From Lachnospiraceae bacterium (GTDB lineage Bacteria; Bacillota; Clostridia; Lachnospirales; Lachnospiraceae): DNA of 55,525 nt. The notes beneath the pieces are model-generated. The model did not search any database, was not told where the DNA came from, and saw nothing but the letters and a program-made list of their open reading frames with translations. A program made the position numbers and the translations under genes. The stretch is taken from contig VSOC01000017.1 of NCBI GenBank assembly GCA_009774615.1, positions 1 through 55,525 on the forward strand, in the 5' to 3' direction. Shown one piece after another: positions 9,175-16,393 of this stretch. Within the stretch, counting starts at the first letter, position 1. Each line of letters begins with the position of its first letter.

Positions 9175-9600
9175 TTAAAGACGGCCGATAATCATAAAGG
9201 AAATGATTAATCCGTAAAGACAAACACCTTCGGCCAAGCCAACGAAGATTAAGGATTTACCAAGGATGGAGCCGTCCTCACTGATAGCACCAAGAGCGGC
9301 AGAGGCAGCAGCGGAAACCGCGATACCGCCGCCGATGCAGGCTAAGCCGGTGGAGAGGGCAGCAGCTAAACAAATCATTCCGGCAGCCGGATTTACGGCA
9401 GCAGCGGTTTCCTCGGCAGCAAAGGCATTGCCGGTAAAGAATAATGCACTGCACACAAGCATGGTGCCAAAAAACAGGAAGGAGTTGATTGCCAGAGCCT
9501 TTTTATAGCGCCCGCGGGATTTTTCGCCGGCGGCAAAAGCGCCGAAGGGTACCAGGATACTGAGGATAAATGCAAGAGTGATTAATAATTTTACGATCAT
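9175..9600 (-). CDS. V-type ATP synthase subunit K (membrane proteolipid)
   Basis: This is the rotor-ring proteolipid, 141 residues when started at the ATG at 9598-9600, which has AAGGAG eight to nine bases upstream. A longer open frame to 9648 exists but lacks support. Four hydrophobic segments are visible. The last two form the c-type hairpin: GLACIGGGIAVSAAASAALG, a polar loop (AISEDGSILGK), then VGLAEGVCLYGLIIS with the ion-binding glutamate in LAEGV. The first pair is not an obvious duplicate and carries no equivalent carboxylate. The Gln residues that ligate Na+ in some proteolipids are not visible in the first hairpin helix. A 90-base gap separates it from subunit I. Confidence 0.9.
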   Translation of the reverse strand: MIVKLLITLAFILSILVPFGAFAAGEKSRGRYKKALAINSFLFFGTMLVCSALFFTGNAFAAEETAAAVNPAAGMICLAAALSTGLACIGGGIAVSAAASAALGAISEDGSILGKSLIFVGLAEGVCLYGLIISFMIIGRL

Positions 9601-9690
9601 TGTTTTTTCTCCTTTTCTTATCAATTTATATATTTTTCTTTTTTGCAAACTCTATTGCCAAAAGCAGCAAAAGAACTTTTGATACTTCGA

Positions 9691-11610
9691 TTATTTTATT
9701 CCGTAAGCCTTAAAGGGGCGTCCCGTTCCGCGGTAAAAACGGCTGAACAGTTCATAGTATTCCAGACGAAGCACCTGAATACCGACGATTAAGCCTTCCA
9801 TTCCGCAGACAAAGAGGTTTCCGAGAACCACCACGATCCAGTTGACTGAGCCGGATTCATAGCCGGCAAGCATCAGCACGACTTCCATCATAGCGGCGTG
9901 GCTTACGGCAAAGGCACCTACACGGACGAAGGAAACCGTGTTGGAAAAATAGCTTAATAATAATTCGAAGAGTTCAAAAAAGCCCTGGATAAAGAACATG
10001 CCTTTACCGCCTTCGATATGGGCACCTTTCTTCTCTACCATGGAAGTTAAGGGTTCTTTAAAAAAGATAAGTAATAAAGGCAGGCCAAACATTACGGTCA
10101 TGAAAATACCTGCCGGCAGCGGTTTTCCGGTCATAAACAGCACAATAACAATAATCAGGGACAGGTAGAACACCAGTCCGGCAGCACCGTTAGTATCGAA
10201 CCAGATTTTTTCGGTATCGTGGGTGCGCAGGCTGTTGATAATATTAAAGATCATGGTCAAAACGATAATGCCCATGCCTAAGGCTACCGTAATAACAAAT
10301 ACGGTATTTAACCGGCCGATAAACGGCAAGGTCGTCATCGCCTGTCCCGGACGCATCCATGCAGCCTCGATAATATCTTCAAACCCAAAGATACTGCCGA
10401 AGAAGAAGCCGAAAATCGTCGAGAAGAACCCGCAGCAGCTGACGATGGCGGCAAGGCTCATCTTCTTTGTCCGGTATAAAAGCCATCCGCCAATCAGCAG
10501 GCAGAGCCCCTGCCCCACATCGCCGAACATAAAGCCAAAGAGGAAGGAATAGGTCAGCCCGATTAAGATGGTCGGGTCAAATTCGTGGTAGTCCGGCAGG
10601 CCGTACATTTGAACAAAGAGTTCAAAGGGTTTAAACAGTCTGGGATTGGAGAGTTTGGTCGGCGGCTTGGTCTGAACATCGCCCGGCTCTTCTTCCAGGT
10701 TTAAGAATAAGTCCCGCTCCGGTTCCATATCCTTTTGCAGGGAGAGGGCATCTTTTTCGGTCATCCACCCGCAGAGGATAAAGAAGGTATGGCTTCTCCG
10801 GCTGGTGCAGGCGGCAAGCTTGCGCACGTCAAAGTTGCTGCTGTAGCGTTCAAGCTTTTGGCAGGCGCTTGCCAGATCCTCTTTCTTTGCTTCCAGCGCT
10901 GCCCGGATTTCCTTATTCAGGTTTTCAATCGCAGCATCCGCCCCGGCAAGCTGTTCCTGTAAAAGGTGTGAAGCCTCGGTGGGCGTACCCTGGTATTCAT
11001 GGGTGAGGAAGAGGCGCTCAAAATGCATGGAAGAGTAGATGGCATCAATCCTGCTGGCTACCGGAGCCGGAACAAAGTACACCAGCCACACATAGGTATC
11101 ATCTTCCTGGCATTTAAACATAATCGAGTCGATATTGTCACAGACAAAGGTTTCCACATAGGAGAAATATTCCTTTGCCACCCGTCCAAAGCGGAATTTC
11201 ATGGACTTAAACTGCATAATCTGGGCAATATCATAATTCAGGCCGATAAATGGGGAAACCTGGTTCAGCGAGGAAACATAAAGTTCACGCTGCTTTTCCC
11301 ATTCTTCCTTCTGGCTGGTCAATTCAGCCAGGGTGGTTTCTAAGGCATGGACGGTGTCCAAAGCCTGGTCAATGCCGATATCCCGGACGGGAAGATCCGA
11401 AGCGGCAAGCTGTTCCATCAGCTCCGTCGCTTTCCGGTATTCGCGGACGTAGGGATTCCCCTCGGCGAACGGCCGCAGTTCACTGACCGTTTTTAACTGG
11501 GAGAGGGCATTTTCCAGGTGAATTTCGTATTTGGAGAGATACGTGTCTACTACCCGGTCAATGTCCTCTCTTGGGCCAGTGAGTGTTAAGAATTTCATCT
11601 TTTCAATCAC
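9691..11610 (-). CDS. V-type ATP synthase subunit I (membrane stator, a-subunit)
   Basis: This 639-residue stator subunit carries the ion half-channels next to the proteolipid ring. Residues 1-320 are cytoplasmic and rich in heptad-like charged helices. About seven to eight membrane segments follow from residue 345 on, including PTILIGLTYSFLFGFMFGDVG, which is the family signature (given here at its 20-21 residue extent in outline). The conserved arginine needed for ion transfer sits in SFVRVGAFAVSHAAMM. The start is a GTG preceded by AAGGGGG. The gene lies 15 bases after subunit C in the minus-strand operon. Length is normal for bacterial V-type I subunits. Confidence 0.94.
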   Translation of the reverse strand: MIEKMKFLTLTGPREDIDRVVDTYLSKYEIHLENALSQLKTVSELRPFAEGNPYVREYRKATELMEQLAASDLPVRDIGIDQALDTVHALETTLAELTSQKEEWEKQRELYVSSLNQVSPFIGLNYDIAQIMQFKSMKFRFGRVAKEYFSYVETFVCDNIDSIMFKCQEDDTYVWLVYFVPAPVASRIDAIYSSMHFERLFLTHEYQGTPTEASHLLQEQLAGADAAIENLNKEIRAALEAKKEDLASACQKLERYSSNFDVRKLAACTSRRSHTFFILCGWMTEKDALSLQKDMEPERDLFLNLEEEPGDVQTKPPTKLSNPRLFKPFELFVQMYGLPDYHEFDPTILIGLTYSFLFGFMFGDVGQGLCLLIGGWLLYRTKKMSLAAIVSCCGFFSTIFGFFFGSIFGFEDIIEAAWMRPGQAMTTLPFIGRLNTVFVITVALGMGIIVLTMIFNIINSLRTHDTEKIWFDTNGAAGLVFYLSLIIVIVLFMTGKPLPAGIFMTVMFGLPLLLIFFKEPLTSMVEKKGAHIEGGKGMFFIQGFFELFELLLSYFSNTVSFVRVGAFAVSHAAMMEVVLMLAGYESGSVNWIVVVLGNLFVCGMEGLIVGIQVLRLEYYELFSRFYRGTGRPFKAYGIK

Positions 11611-11625
11611 AAAAAACTACCCCCT

Positions 11626-12675
11626 TTACATGACATTTTCTAAACGATTCAGGATTTGCTGCTGCCCTAAACCGTAGCGAATACTTTCAATAATGGTAAT
11701 AATCCGGTGAATTTCCAGTTCCTTAAAGTACAGATAAGAATTAAGGGAGGCTACGGAGTAAGGCTCGTGCAGAGCCGTTAAATGGTGAATCCTCGCAAGT
11801 ACCTGAAGGCTTAATTTCTCCGGGTTTGGCTGTTCTTCCAGGTTTGCAAGATTCAGCGTTCCGTAGCGGGTGGTCTTTAACAGCGAAAAAAATTCTTCCA
11901 GAGAGGTGCAGGAAGCAAGTTTTTTCATCTGCTCCGGCTTTAAATGCCAGAAAACCGGAATAAGCAGGGCCATGATTTCCTCCGGTGTCATGGAGTAATA
12001 GCGAAGGCAGCGGTAAATCCACTGGATATTGAGCATATCCAGGCGGCTCCCGAAGCACTGGGTAATCATCTGCTGCTCCTTGCCCTTTAACTGCTTGTTT
12101 TTCATCCTCCACATGGTCTTAAAGTACAGAAAATCAAGCTGCATCTCATAGTCAAAAACCGTCAGGTTTTCCTGAAGATTTAACTGCATCAGCAGGGCAT
12201 AGTAGGGTGTGCCGGAAAGATTTGCCGTAAATTCGGAAAGGTTTTTCGCGGCAGTCAGCTTAATCACATCCAGCTGGGAATGTCGTTCAAAAAATTCCTG
12301 GAAATGATACAGCTTTAATGTCATCGGCTGCCCGCCCATAAGGTTTCTAAGACAGCGCTTTAAAATAGAAATTTCATAGTGCATAAAATAAAGGTCTAAA
12401 AATTTCCGCTGGGACAGGTTGGCAAACCGGTACAGCTTGGAAAAGTCCCGGTATTCTGCCTGCAAAAGAAGTTCTTCGATATCCGACCTGTGCATCTGCC
12501 CTGCATCCGTCTGCGTTAAAATATGCTGGTAGGAGGGCTGTTTTTTTAAATATTCCACAGAACCGGCAACCGAGTCCAATGCAGCCATTTCCCGATACTG
12601 ACTGTCCGTAAGCAGATTCCTCTTCATGGCCTTTATTTTTGTGGTAAGTCCACTGTAGCTGAAAAGGCTTCCCAT
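11626..12675 (-). CDS. atpC: V-type ATP synthase subunit C (AC39/NtpC)
   Basis: This 349-residue, largely helical protein belongs to the V0D/AC39 family. It forms the socket joining the central stalk to the proteolipid ring. Characteristic features are the N-terminal Y-x-G-x-x-x-K-like stretch (FSYSGLTTKIKAMKRNLL), repeated helical thirds with DLYFMHYEISILKRCLRN, and a C-terminal YLYFKELEIHRIITIIESI. The start has AGGAG upstream. It begins four bases after the small stalk gene. In the Enterococcus ntp operon the C gene lies after K and E, so its position before I is a different gene order. Confidence 0.9.
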   Translation of the reverse strand: MGSLFSYSGLTTKIKAMKRNLLTDSQYREMAALDSVAGSVEYLKKQPSYQHILTQTDAGQMHRSDIEELLLQAEYRDFSKLYRFANLSQRKFLDLYFMHYEISILKRCLRNLMGGQPMTLKLYHFQEFFERHSQLDVIKLTAAKNLSEFTANLSGTPYYALLMQLNLQENLTVFDYEMQLDFLYFKTMWRMKNKQLKGKEQQMITQCFGSRLDMLNIQWIYRCLRYYSMTPEEIMALLIPVFWHLKPEQMKKLASCTSLEEFFSLLKTTRYGTLNLANLEEQPNPEKLSLQVLARIHHLTALHEPYSVASLNSYLYFKELEIHRIITIIESIRYGLGQQQILNRLENVM

Positions 12676-12679
12676 AGCG

Positions 12680-12991
12680 TTACTCCTTTATGATTTCCTG
12701 GAAGAGGTTCGTGGCAAGAATCGTATGATTTGCTTCATAAATTTGTTCCAAGCATTCTAAAATCCTCTCCCCCTCGCTTTCCTGACGCGCCAGCTGCTGA
12801 TGCAGTTCTTCTTCCATGGAAAGATTCAGCTGTTTGATTTGTTCCGTGGTGGATTGCTCCAGTTCCCGGTCAAAAGAAGCTGTCTTTTCATGAATCTGGG
12901 CAGTAAACGCCGCTTTCTGCGTATTCATCTCTTCCATCACGGAAGTAGCGGCAGCTTCGATTTCGGATATTTTTTTTATCAGCTTATCCAC
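12680..12991 (-). CDS. Probable V-type ATPase peripheral stalk subunit G/H
   Basis: This 103-residue protein is almost entirely charged alpha-helix with heptad character (Glu, Gln, Lys and Ala rich), ending in a short hydrophobic tail (NHTILATNLFQEIIKE). It is the first gene of the V-ATPase operon, where subunit G/H/NtpF-like stalk proteins usually sit, and it could pair with subunit E in the stator. It starts with GTG preceded by AGGAGG at seven bases. A -10-like TATGAT lies upstream near 13030, but I could not match a clear -35 to it. The subunit identity is inferred from position, size and helix character because the family has little sequence signature. Confidence 0.72.
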   Translation of the reverse strand: MDKLIKKISEIEAAATSVMEEMNTQKAAFTAQIHEKTASFDRELEQSTTEQIKQLNLSMEEELHQQLARQESEGERILECLEQIYEANHTILATNLFQEIIKE

Positions 12992-13130
12992 AAAGGTTCC
13001 TCCTTTTTCTTCTATTTTCCCTCCTTATCATATACAAGATCTGTCAAAAAAGCCAGAACAAAAATGACAAGATTGTGTTAAAATTAAAGCAATAATTTAG
13101 TGAAAAATTAATAATGTTAAAAAATTGTTA

Positions 13131-13168
13131 AGAAAACAAAAAAACAGCAGGTGAAAAAACCTGCTGTT
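13131..13168 (-). terminator. Intrinsic terminator after the SH3-domain gene
   Basis: On the minus strand a perfect ten-base stem (AACAGCAGGT with ACCTGCTGTT) closes a six-base loop and is followed by a U-rich tract. It lies about 70 bases past the stop codon of the 13239-14102 gene, beyond the short tandem repeats. The rest of the 12992-13238 interval holds those repeats and the leader of the V-ATPase operon. Confidence 0.8.
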
Positions 13169-13176
13169 GGGCTTGC

Positions 13177-13251
13177 ATCTGCTGCGTTTATCGCTGCTGA
13201 ATTTATCGCTGTCGGGTTTATAGGTACTGCGTTTGACGCTACTGGGTTAAA
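13177..13251 (-). repeat. Five degenerate 15-base tandem repeats spanning a stop codon
   Basis: Five consecutive 15-base units (13237-13251, 13222-13236, 13207-13221, 13192-13206, 13177-13191) follow the minus-strand pattern ATAAACxCAGCAGCG with drift. The stop codon of the SH3-domain protein (13239-13241) lies in the first unit. Units three to five carry TAA in the same reading frame. The array therefore looks like slipped-strand duplication of the gene's 3' end. Confidence 0.8.
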
Positions 13252-14102
13252 TAAGCCGTGGCGACATAGGCGTCCTGTCCGTCATAATTGATAATTGTCC
13301 ATTGATCATCATAAGTGCCCATCACATTCACCTCGGTGTCGGGAGCAAGCTGAACCAGGATGCGGGCTGTAGTCGAAGGTTCGGCGCGGACATTTAAAGT
13401 TTCCGTAGTTTTATAAACCCTCGGTGCAGTCGTCGTTTCCGGCGGTGCGGTAGTTTCTGTCGGGCTTTCCGCCGGTGTTTCCTCACTTGGAAGCGTAGGA
13501 TCTGCAATGGTCTGGTCCGTAGGATTTTCCGGTGCAGCAATCGTGGTCTGCGGCTGCGTGGGCTGATTTTCCTCCGGTGCCTTGGGAATAAGTATGCGGA
13601 TTAAAATAATCAGCAGTAAAATAAGGATAATTGGGATAAAGATCCGCATAAAATCCTTGACCGGCGATCTTTTTCGCTTTGTCCGTCTGCGGTTAGGGCC
13701 GTCTGTCCTCGGCCTGGCCGGCGGCGCTGCATTTGCCGTGCGGTTTTGCGGTCTGCGGTTTCTGGGGGCAAATGCCGGATATTCCATTGAAAGGAGCTGG
13801 CAGGCTAAGTTTGCATCCGAGGAAGAGTCATTCCCGTCGTGAACAGCCTTGTTACCGATAATCCGTATCTTGTGGTAGCGGTCTTTGGTGGTTTTATCAA
13901 TCCAGCGCCCGTCATAAAGCTGATCGATGATATCAGCCATATCGCCGTCTACGATACAGGCCCGCTCAGCGAGTGCCTTCACCATATATTCCAACGTCTG
14001 CCTGGCCTTGACCATAGCCAGATTATTTTGCTTTTTACTCAATAAACGTTCGGTTTCTTTTACACTTTGCTGGATTTTTTCCCAGGTGCCAACGTCTGCC
14101 AT
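13239..14102 (-). CDS. Membrane-anchored protein with DUF4145-like and bacterial SH3 domains
   Basis: This is a 287-residue protein of unknown function. Residues 1-115 are a soluble helical domain resembling DUF4145, with MVKARQTLEYMVKALAERA and KIRIIGNKAVHDG. A basic linker (RNRRPQNR, RRRTKRKRSP) precedes one transmembrane helix at about residues 152-170 (IFIPIILILLLIILIRIL). A Pro/Thr/Glu-rich spacer (about 175-225) leads to a C-terminal SH3-type domain (TLNVRAEPSTTARILVQLAP). Topology implies a cytoplasmic N terminus and an external SH3 that could bind cell wall. The stop codon sits inside tandem 15-base repeats. It is divergent from trmB across 254 bases, where TATAAT (minus strand, 14182-14187) may serve this gene although its -35 is weak. 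Confidence 0.75.
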   Translation of the reverse strand: MADVGTWEKIQQSVKETERLLSKKQNNLAMVKARQTLEYMVKALAERACIVDGDMADIIDQLYDGRWIDKTTKDRYHKIRIIGNKAVHDGNDSSSDANLACQLLSMEYPAFAPRNRRPQNRTANAAPPARPRTDGPNRRRTKRKRSPVKDFMRIFIPIILILLLIILIRILIPKAPEENQPTQPQTTIAAPENPTDQTIADPTLPSEETPAESPTETTAPPETTTAPRVYKTTETLNVRAEPSTTARILVQLAPDTEVNVMGTYDDQWTIINYDGQDAYVATAYLTQ

Positions 14103-14243
14103 AAAATAAGTCCTCCTTAATTGTCTAAATATTAGGCTGGATAAGTGTGTCCAGAAGATTCACGAATGTATTTATGGCTCTATTATACTCGATTTCGACA
14201 AAATGTGCACCTGGTTTTCGCAAATTTTCCGAGATTTCCGAGA

Positions 14244-14272
14244 TTGCAAAAATTTCAAGGGGATGTTATACT
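14244..14272 (+). promoter_or_regulatory. Promoter for trmB
   Basis: TTGCAA (14244-14249) and TATACT (14267-14272) are 17 bases apart, about 85 bases before the trmB start. Confidence 0.6.
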
Positions 14273-14356
14273 TTTAGATGCGTAAAATGACTTTTGGATA
14301 TGTTTACTAATTAAATAAAAGAAAGTTAATTTTAAGTAGAGAAGGAGGACGGGAGC

Positions 14357-14992
14357 ATGAGATTGCGCCATATTCCCGGTTCGGAGGAAGCTATTGCTTT
14401 AAGTCCCTATGTGGTTCAGGAGCCGGAAAAGCAAAAGGGATGCTGGCATAACCTGTTTGGCAATGCAAATCCCATAGCAATTGAGGTGGGCATGGGAAAG
14501 GGCCGGTTTATTATGGAACTGGCGAAGGAAAATCCGGATTGGAATTATATTGGTATCGAGCGCTATTCCAGTGTGCTTCTTCGGGGGCTGGAGAAGAGGA
14601 AGGAACTGGAACTGACCAATATCTGGTTTTTATGTATAGACGCGAAAAATCTGGCGGACAGCTTTGCGGGAGGAGAAGTAAAAAGGATTTACTTAAACTT
14701 TTCCGATCCGTGGCCCAAGGACAGACATGCAAAGCGCCGTCTGACCTCACCGGATTTTTTAAAGGTTTATGACCAGATTTTAGCCGGGGACGGAAGACTG
14801 GAGTTTAAAACGGATAATCAGGGGCTGTTTGCTTACTCCATGGAAGCAATTCCGGCAGCGGGATGGAAAATTCTGGAGCATACGGACGACCTGCATCATT
14901 CACCAATGGCAAGGGGGAATGTTATGACCGAATATGAAGAAAAATTTTCAGCACAGGGTAATCCGATTTATAAGCTGATTGCCGGGCGGTAA
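14357..14992 (+). CDS. trmB: tRNA (guanine-N7-)-methyltransferase
   Basis: This 211-residue SAM-dependent enzyme makes m7G46 in tRNA variable loops. It shows the SAM-binding strand and loop IAIEVGMGKGRFIMELA, then NWNYIGIERYSSV, and the TrmB signature LNFSDPWPKDRHAKRRL. The substrate-contacting T-x-x-E-like ending appears in MTEYEEKFSAQGNPIYKL. The start has AAGGAGG about nine bases upstream and a matched promoter. It is the first gene of a short plus-strand group with a 47-residue protein and thioredoxin. Length is normal. Confidence 0.95.
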   Translation: MRLRHIPGSEEAIALSPYVVQEPEKQKGCWHNLFGNANPIAIEVGMGKGRFIMELAKENPDWNYIGIERYSSVLLRGLEKRKELELTNIWFLCIDAKNLADSFAGGEVKRIYLNFSDPWPKDRHAKRRLTSPDFLKVYDQILAGDGRLEFKTDNQGLFAYSMEAIPAAGWKILEHTDDLHHSPMARGNVMTEYEEKFSAQGNPIYKLIAGR

Positions 14993-15063
14993 AAAGCAGG
15001 GAAGAGGAAAAACCACATAAACTGCTGCATAAGATAAAAAAAGAGCAAAAAGGTGGTTTTACC

Positions 15064-15207
15064 GTGAGCATTACGGAGCAGATTCAAAAAAATTTAGGAA
15101 AAAAATTCAGCGGGAACCTTGCACTGAATAAAGAGGTGCTTCGCTGGAAAAAATCATTAACAGAAGTCAATAAAAAACTTGGCAGCGGGAAAAAGAAAGA
15201 AGAGTAA
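15064..15207 (+). CDS. Small basic protein of 47 residues, unknown function
   Basis: A GTG-started frame of 47 codons lies between trmB and trxA. AGGTGG sits about eight bases before the GTG. The predicted protein is helical and basic, starting MSITEQIQKNLGKKF and ending with a Lys-rich tail (GSGKKKEE). I recognise no family. Support comes from the ribosome binding site, the fit into the gap and the operon-like spacing to trxA (68 bases). It could be spurious, because short Lys-rich frames arise easily in this A-rich DNA. Confidence 0.5.
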   Translation: MSITEQIQKNLGKKFSGNLALNKEVLRWKKSLTEVNKKLGSGKKKEE

Positions 15208-15275
15208 ACCGAAATCCGGCAATCAACCGGATTGGCCAGGAAGAAAAAAGCAAAGAACATAAGGAGGAAAACATT

Positions 15276-15596
15276 ATGGTACAAAAATTAACGGCGGCAG
15301 AGTTTCAGGAAAAGGTGCTGGATGCAAAATCCCCGGTACTGGTTGATTTTTATGCGGACTGGTGCGTGCCCTGTAAGATGTTTGCACCGGTATTTGAAGC
15401 CGTAGCCGAAGAACTTGGCGGAGAAATGATTTTCGGGAAACTGAATATCGATGAAAATATGGAAATTGCCGAAAACTATCAGGTAACGCATATTCCGACC
15501 CTGATGATTTTTAAAGACGGGAAGGTGGTAAACAGGATAAGTCAGAGCATGTCCAAGGGTGATTTACGGGAATTTATTCGTGCAAATGTAAGATAA
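15276..15596 (+). CDS. trxA: Thioredoxin
   Basis: This 106-residue protein has the complete thioredoxin fold and active site. It reduces protein disulfides in the cytoplasm. Visible marks are VLVDFYADWCVPCKMF with the redox pair WCVPC, KLNIDENMEIAENYQV, and the cis-proline loop THIPTLMIFKDGK. The active site has Val-Pro in place of the classical Gly-Pro between the cysteines, a common variant. AAGGAGG lies upstream. No thioredoxin reductase gene is present in the window. Confidence 0.95.
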   Translation: MVQKLTAAEFQEKVLDAKSPVLVDFYADWCVPCKMFAPVFEAVAEELGGEMIFGKLNIDENMEIAENYQVTHIPTLMIFKDGKVVNRISQSMSKGDLREFIRANVR

Positions 15597-15672
15597 AGAG
15601 GATAAATGAACACAGTTTTTTGGTAAAATTAAATATTTATTAAGAAAAAATAAAAAAAGAAGAAAATAGGGG

Positions 15673-15701
15673 TTGACATTTTCAGCCCCTTATTGTAGAA
15701 T
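15673..15701 (+). promoter_or_regulatory. Strong promoter of the tRNA-Lys gene
   Basis: A perfect TTGACA (15673-15678), a 17-base spacer and TAGAAT (15696-15701) precede the tRNA gene by about 50 bases. Confidence 0.85.
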
Positions 15702-15751
15702 ACAGTCAGTTTCGATGCGATGGAATGTTGTAGCTTGAAGCAAAAGAAAAA

Positions 15752-15824
15752 GCGCCCTTAGCTCAGTTGGTAGAGCAGTAGACTCTTAATCTATTTGTCC
15801 AGGGTTCGAGTCCCTGAGGGCGCA
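15752..15824 (+). tRNA. tRNA-Lys (anticodon CTT)
   Basis: This 73-base cloverleaf has a seven-base acceptor stem (15752-15758 with 15817-15823) and discriminator A at 15824. The D-arm GCTC/GAGC, an anticodon stem GTAGA/TCTAT with a seven-base loop, and the T-arm with GGTTCGAGTCC are all intact. The anticodon CTT at 15785-15787 reads AAG. The CCA end is not encoded. It has its own promoter upstream and a terminator immediately downstream, so it is a single-gene unit. Confidence 0.97.
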
Positions 15825-15830
15825 TTTTTT

Positions 15831-15875
15831 AACTCTGTTTTTGCAGCAGATTTGTTGCAAAAACAGAGTTTTTTT
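15831..15875 (+). terminator. Terminator of tRNA-Lys
   Basis: A perfect 15-base stem (AACTCTGTTTTTGCA at 15831-15845 with its complement at 15856-15870) and a ten-base loop precede a run of T residues. Confidence 0.9.
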
Positions 15876-15926
15876 ATTATGATAGAGGATGACAGGAAAA
15901 AAGTGGTGGAGAGGAGGGCAGAGAAG

Positions 15927-16358
15927 ATGTCGTTTACGATTTATGCAAGGATGAAGAAATTGGGAAAGCAGAAGAAGGCGGATATTGTTCCGGTTCCCTT
16001 TGTCCTGGAGAAAAAACCGGAATGTGTCCGGGACTTGCTGGATGGTCTGGTTCGGCTTGGGGTGAGGGATTATAATGCGCGAAAGGATGCAGGCCAGATC
16101 CTTCCTTACCTGACTAAAGAGGAGATTTTGGATCAAGCCTCTGCCGGGAAGGTTTCGTTTCATGTTCACCAGGGGGAGGATGCCCAGGAAGAACAGGCGG
16201 TGGAAAATGCTATCCAGTGTTTTGAAGACGGGATTTACCGGGTATTTGCAGACGAAGAGGAATTAACAGAGCTTACACAGGGCATTCCCTGGAAAGACGG
16301 TGAAGAACCGATATTTACCTTTATCCGCCTGGCGATGTTAGCCGGTTGTTACTGGTAA
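15927..16358 (+). CDS. Conserved-looking 143-residue protein preceding the DUF4132 gene
   Basis: I do not recognise a family. The protein is soluble and acidic toward the end, beginning MSFTIYARMKKLGKQKKAD and ending FTFIRLAMLAGCYW. I chose the ATG at 15927 because GAGGAGG lies nine bases upstream. The frame stays open leftward to 15795, but that part runs through the tRNA gene and its terminator, so it is not coding. The stop is 35 bases before the giant DUF4132 protein gene, so the two are likely co-transcribed and may act together. No membrane segment or catalytic motif stands out. Confidence 0.75.
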   Translation: MSFTIYARMKKLGKQKKADIVPVPFVLEKKPECVRDLLDGLVRLGVRDYNARKDAGQILPYLTKEEILDQASAGKVSFHVHQGEDAQEEQAVENAIQCFEDGIYRVFADEEELTELTQGIPWKDGEEPIFTFIRLAMLAGCYW

Positions 16359-16393
16359 AAATACGGATGATGGAGAGGAGGATAAGATAACAA

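Noticed and set aside
9601..9648. Longer N terminus of the proteolipid
   Set aside because: The added 16 residues are basic and lack support; AAGGAG fits the ATG at 9598-9600.
13020..13070. Full promoter for the V-ATPase operon
   Set aside because: TTGACA and TATGAT are visible on the minus strand but only nine bases apart, so they cannot act together; no better pair was found.
15795..15926. N-terminal extension of the 143-residue protein back to 15795
   Set aside because: The extension runs through the tRNA-Lys gene and its terminator; the ATG at 15927 has a proper ribosome binding site.
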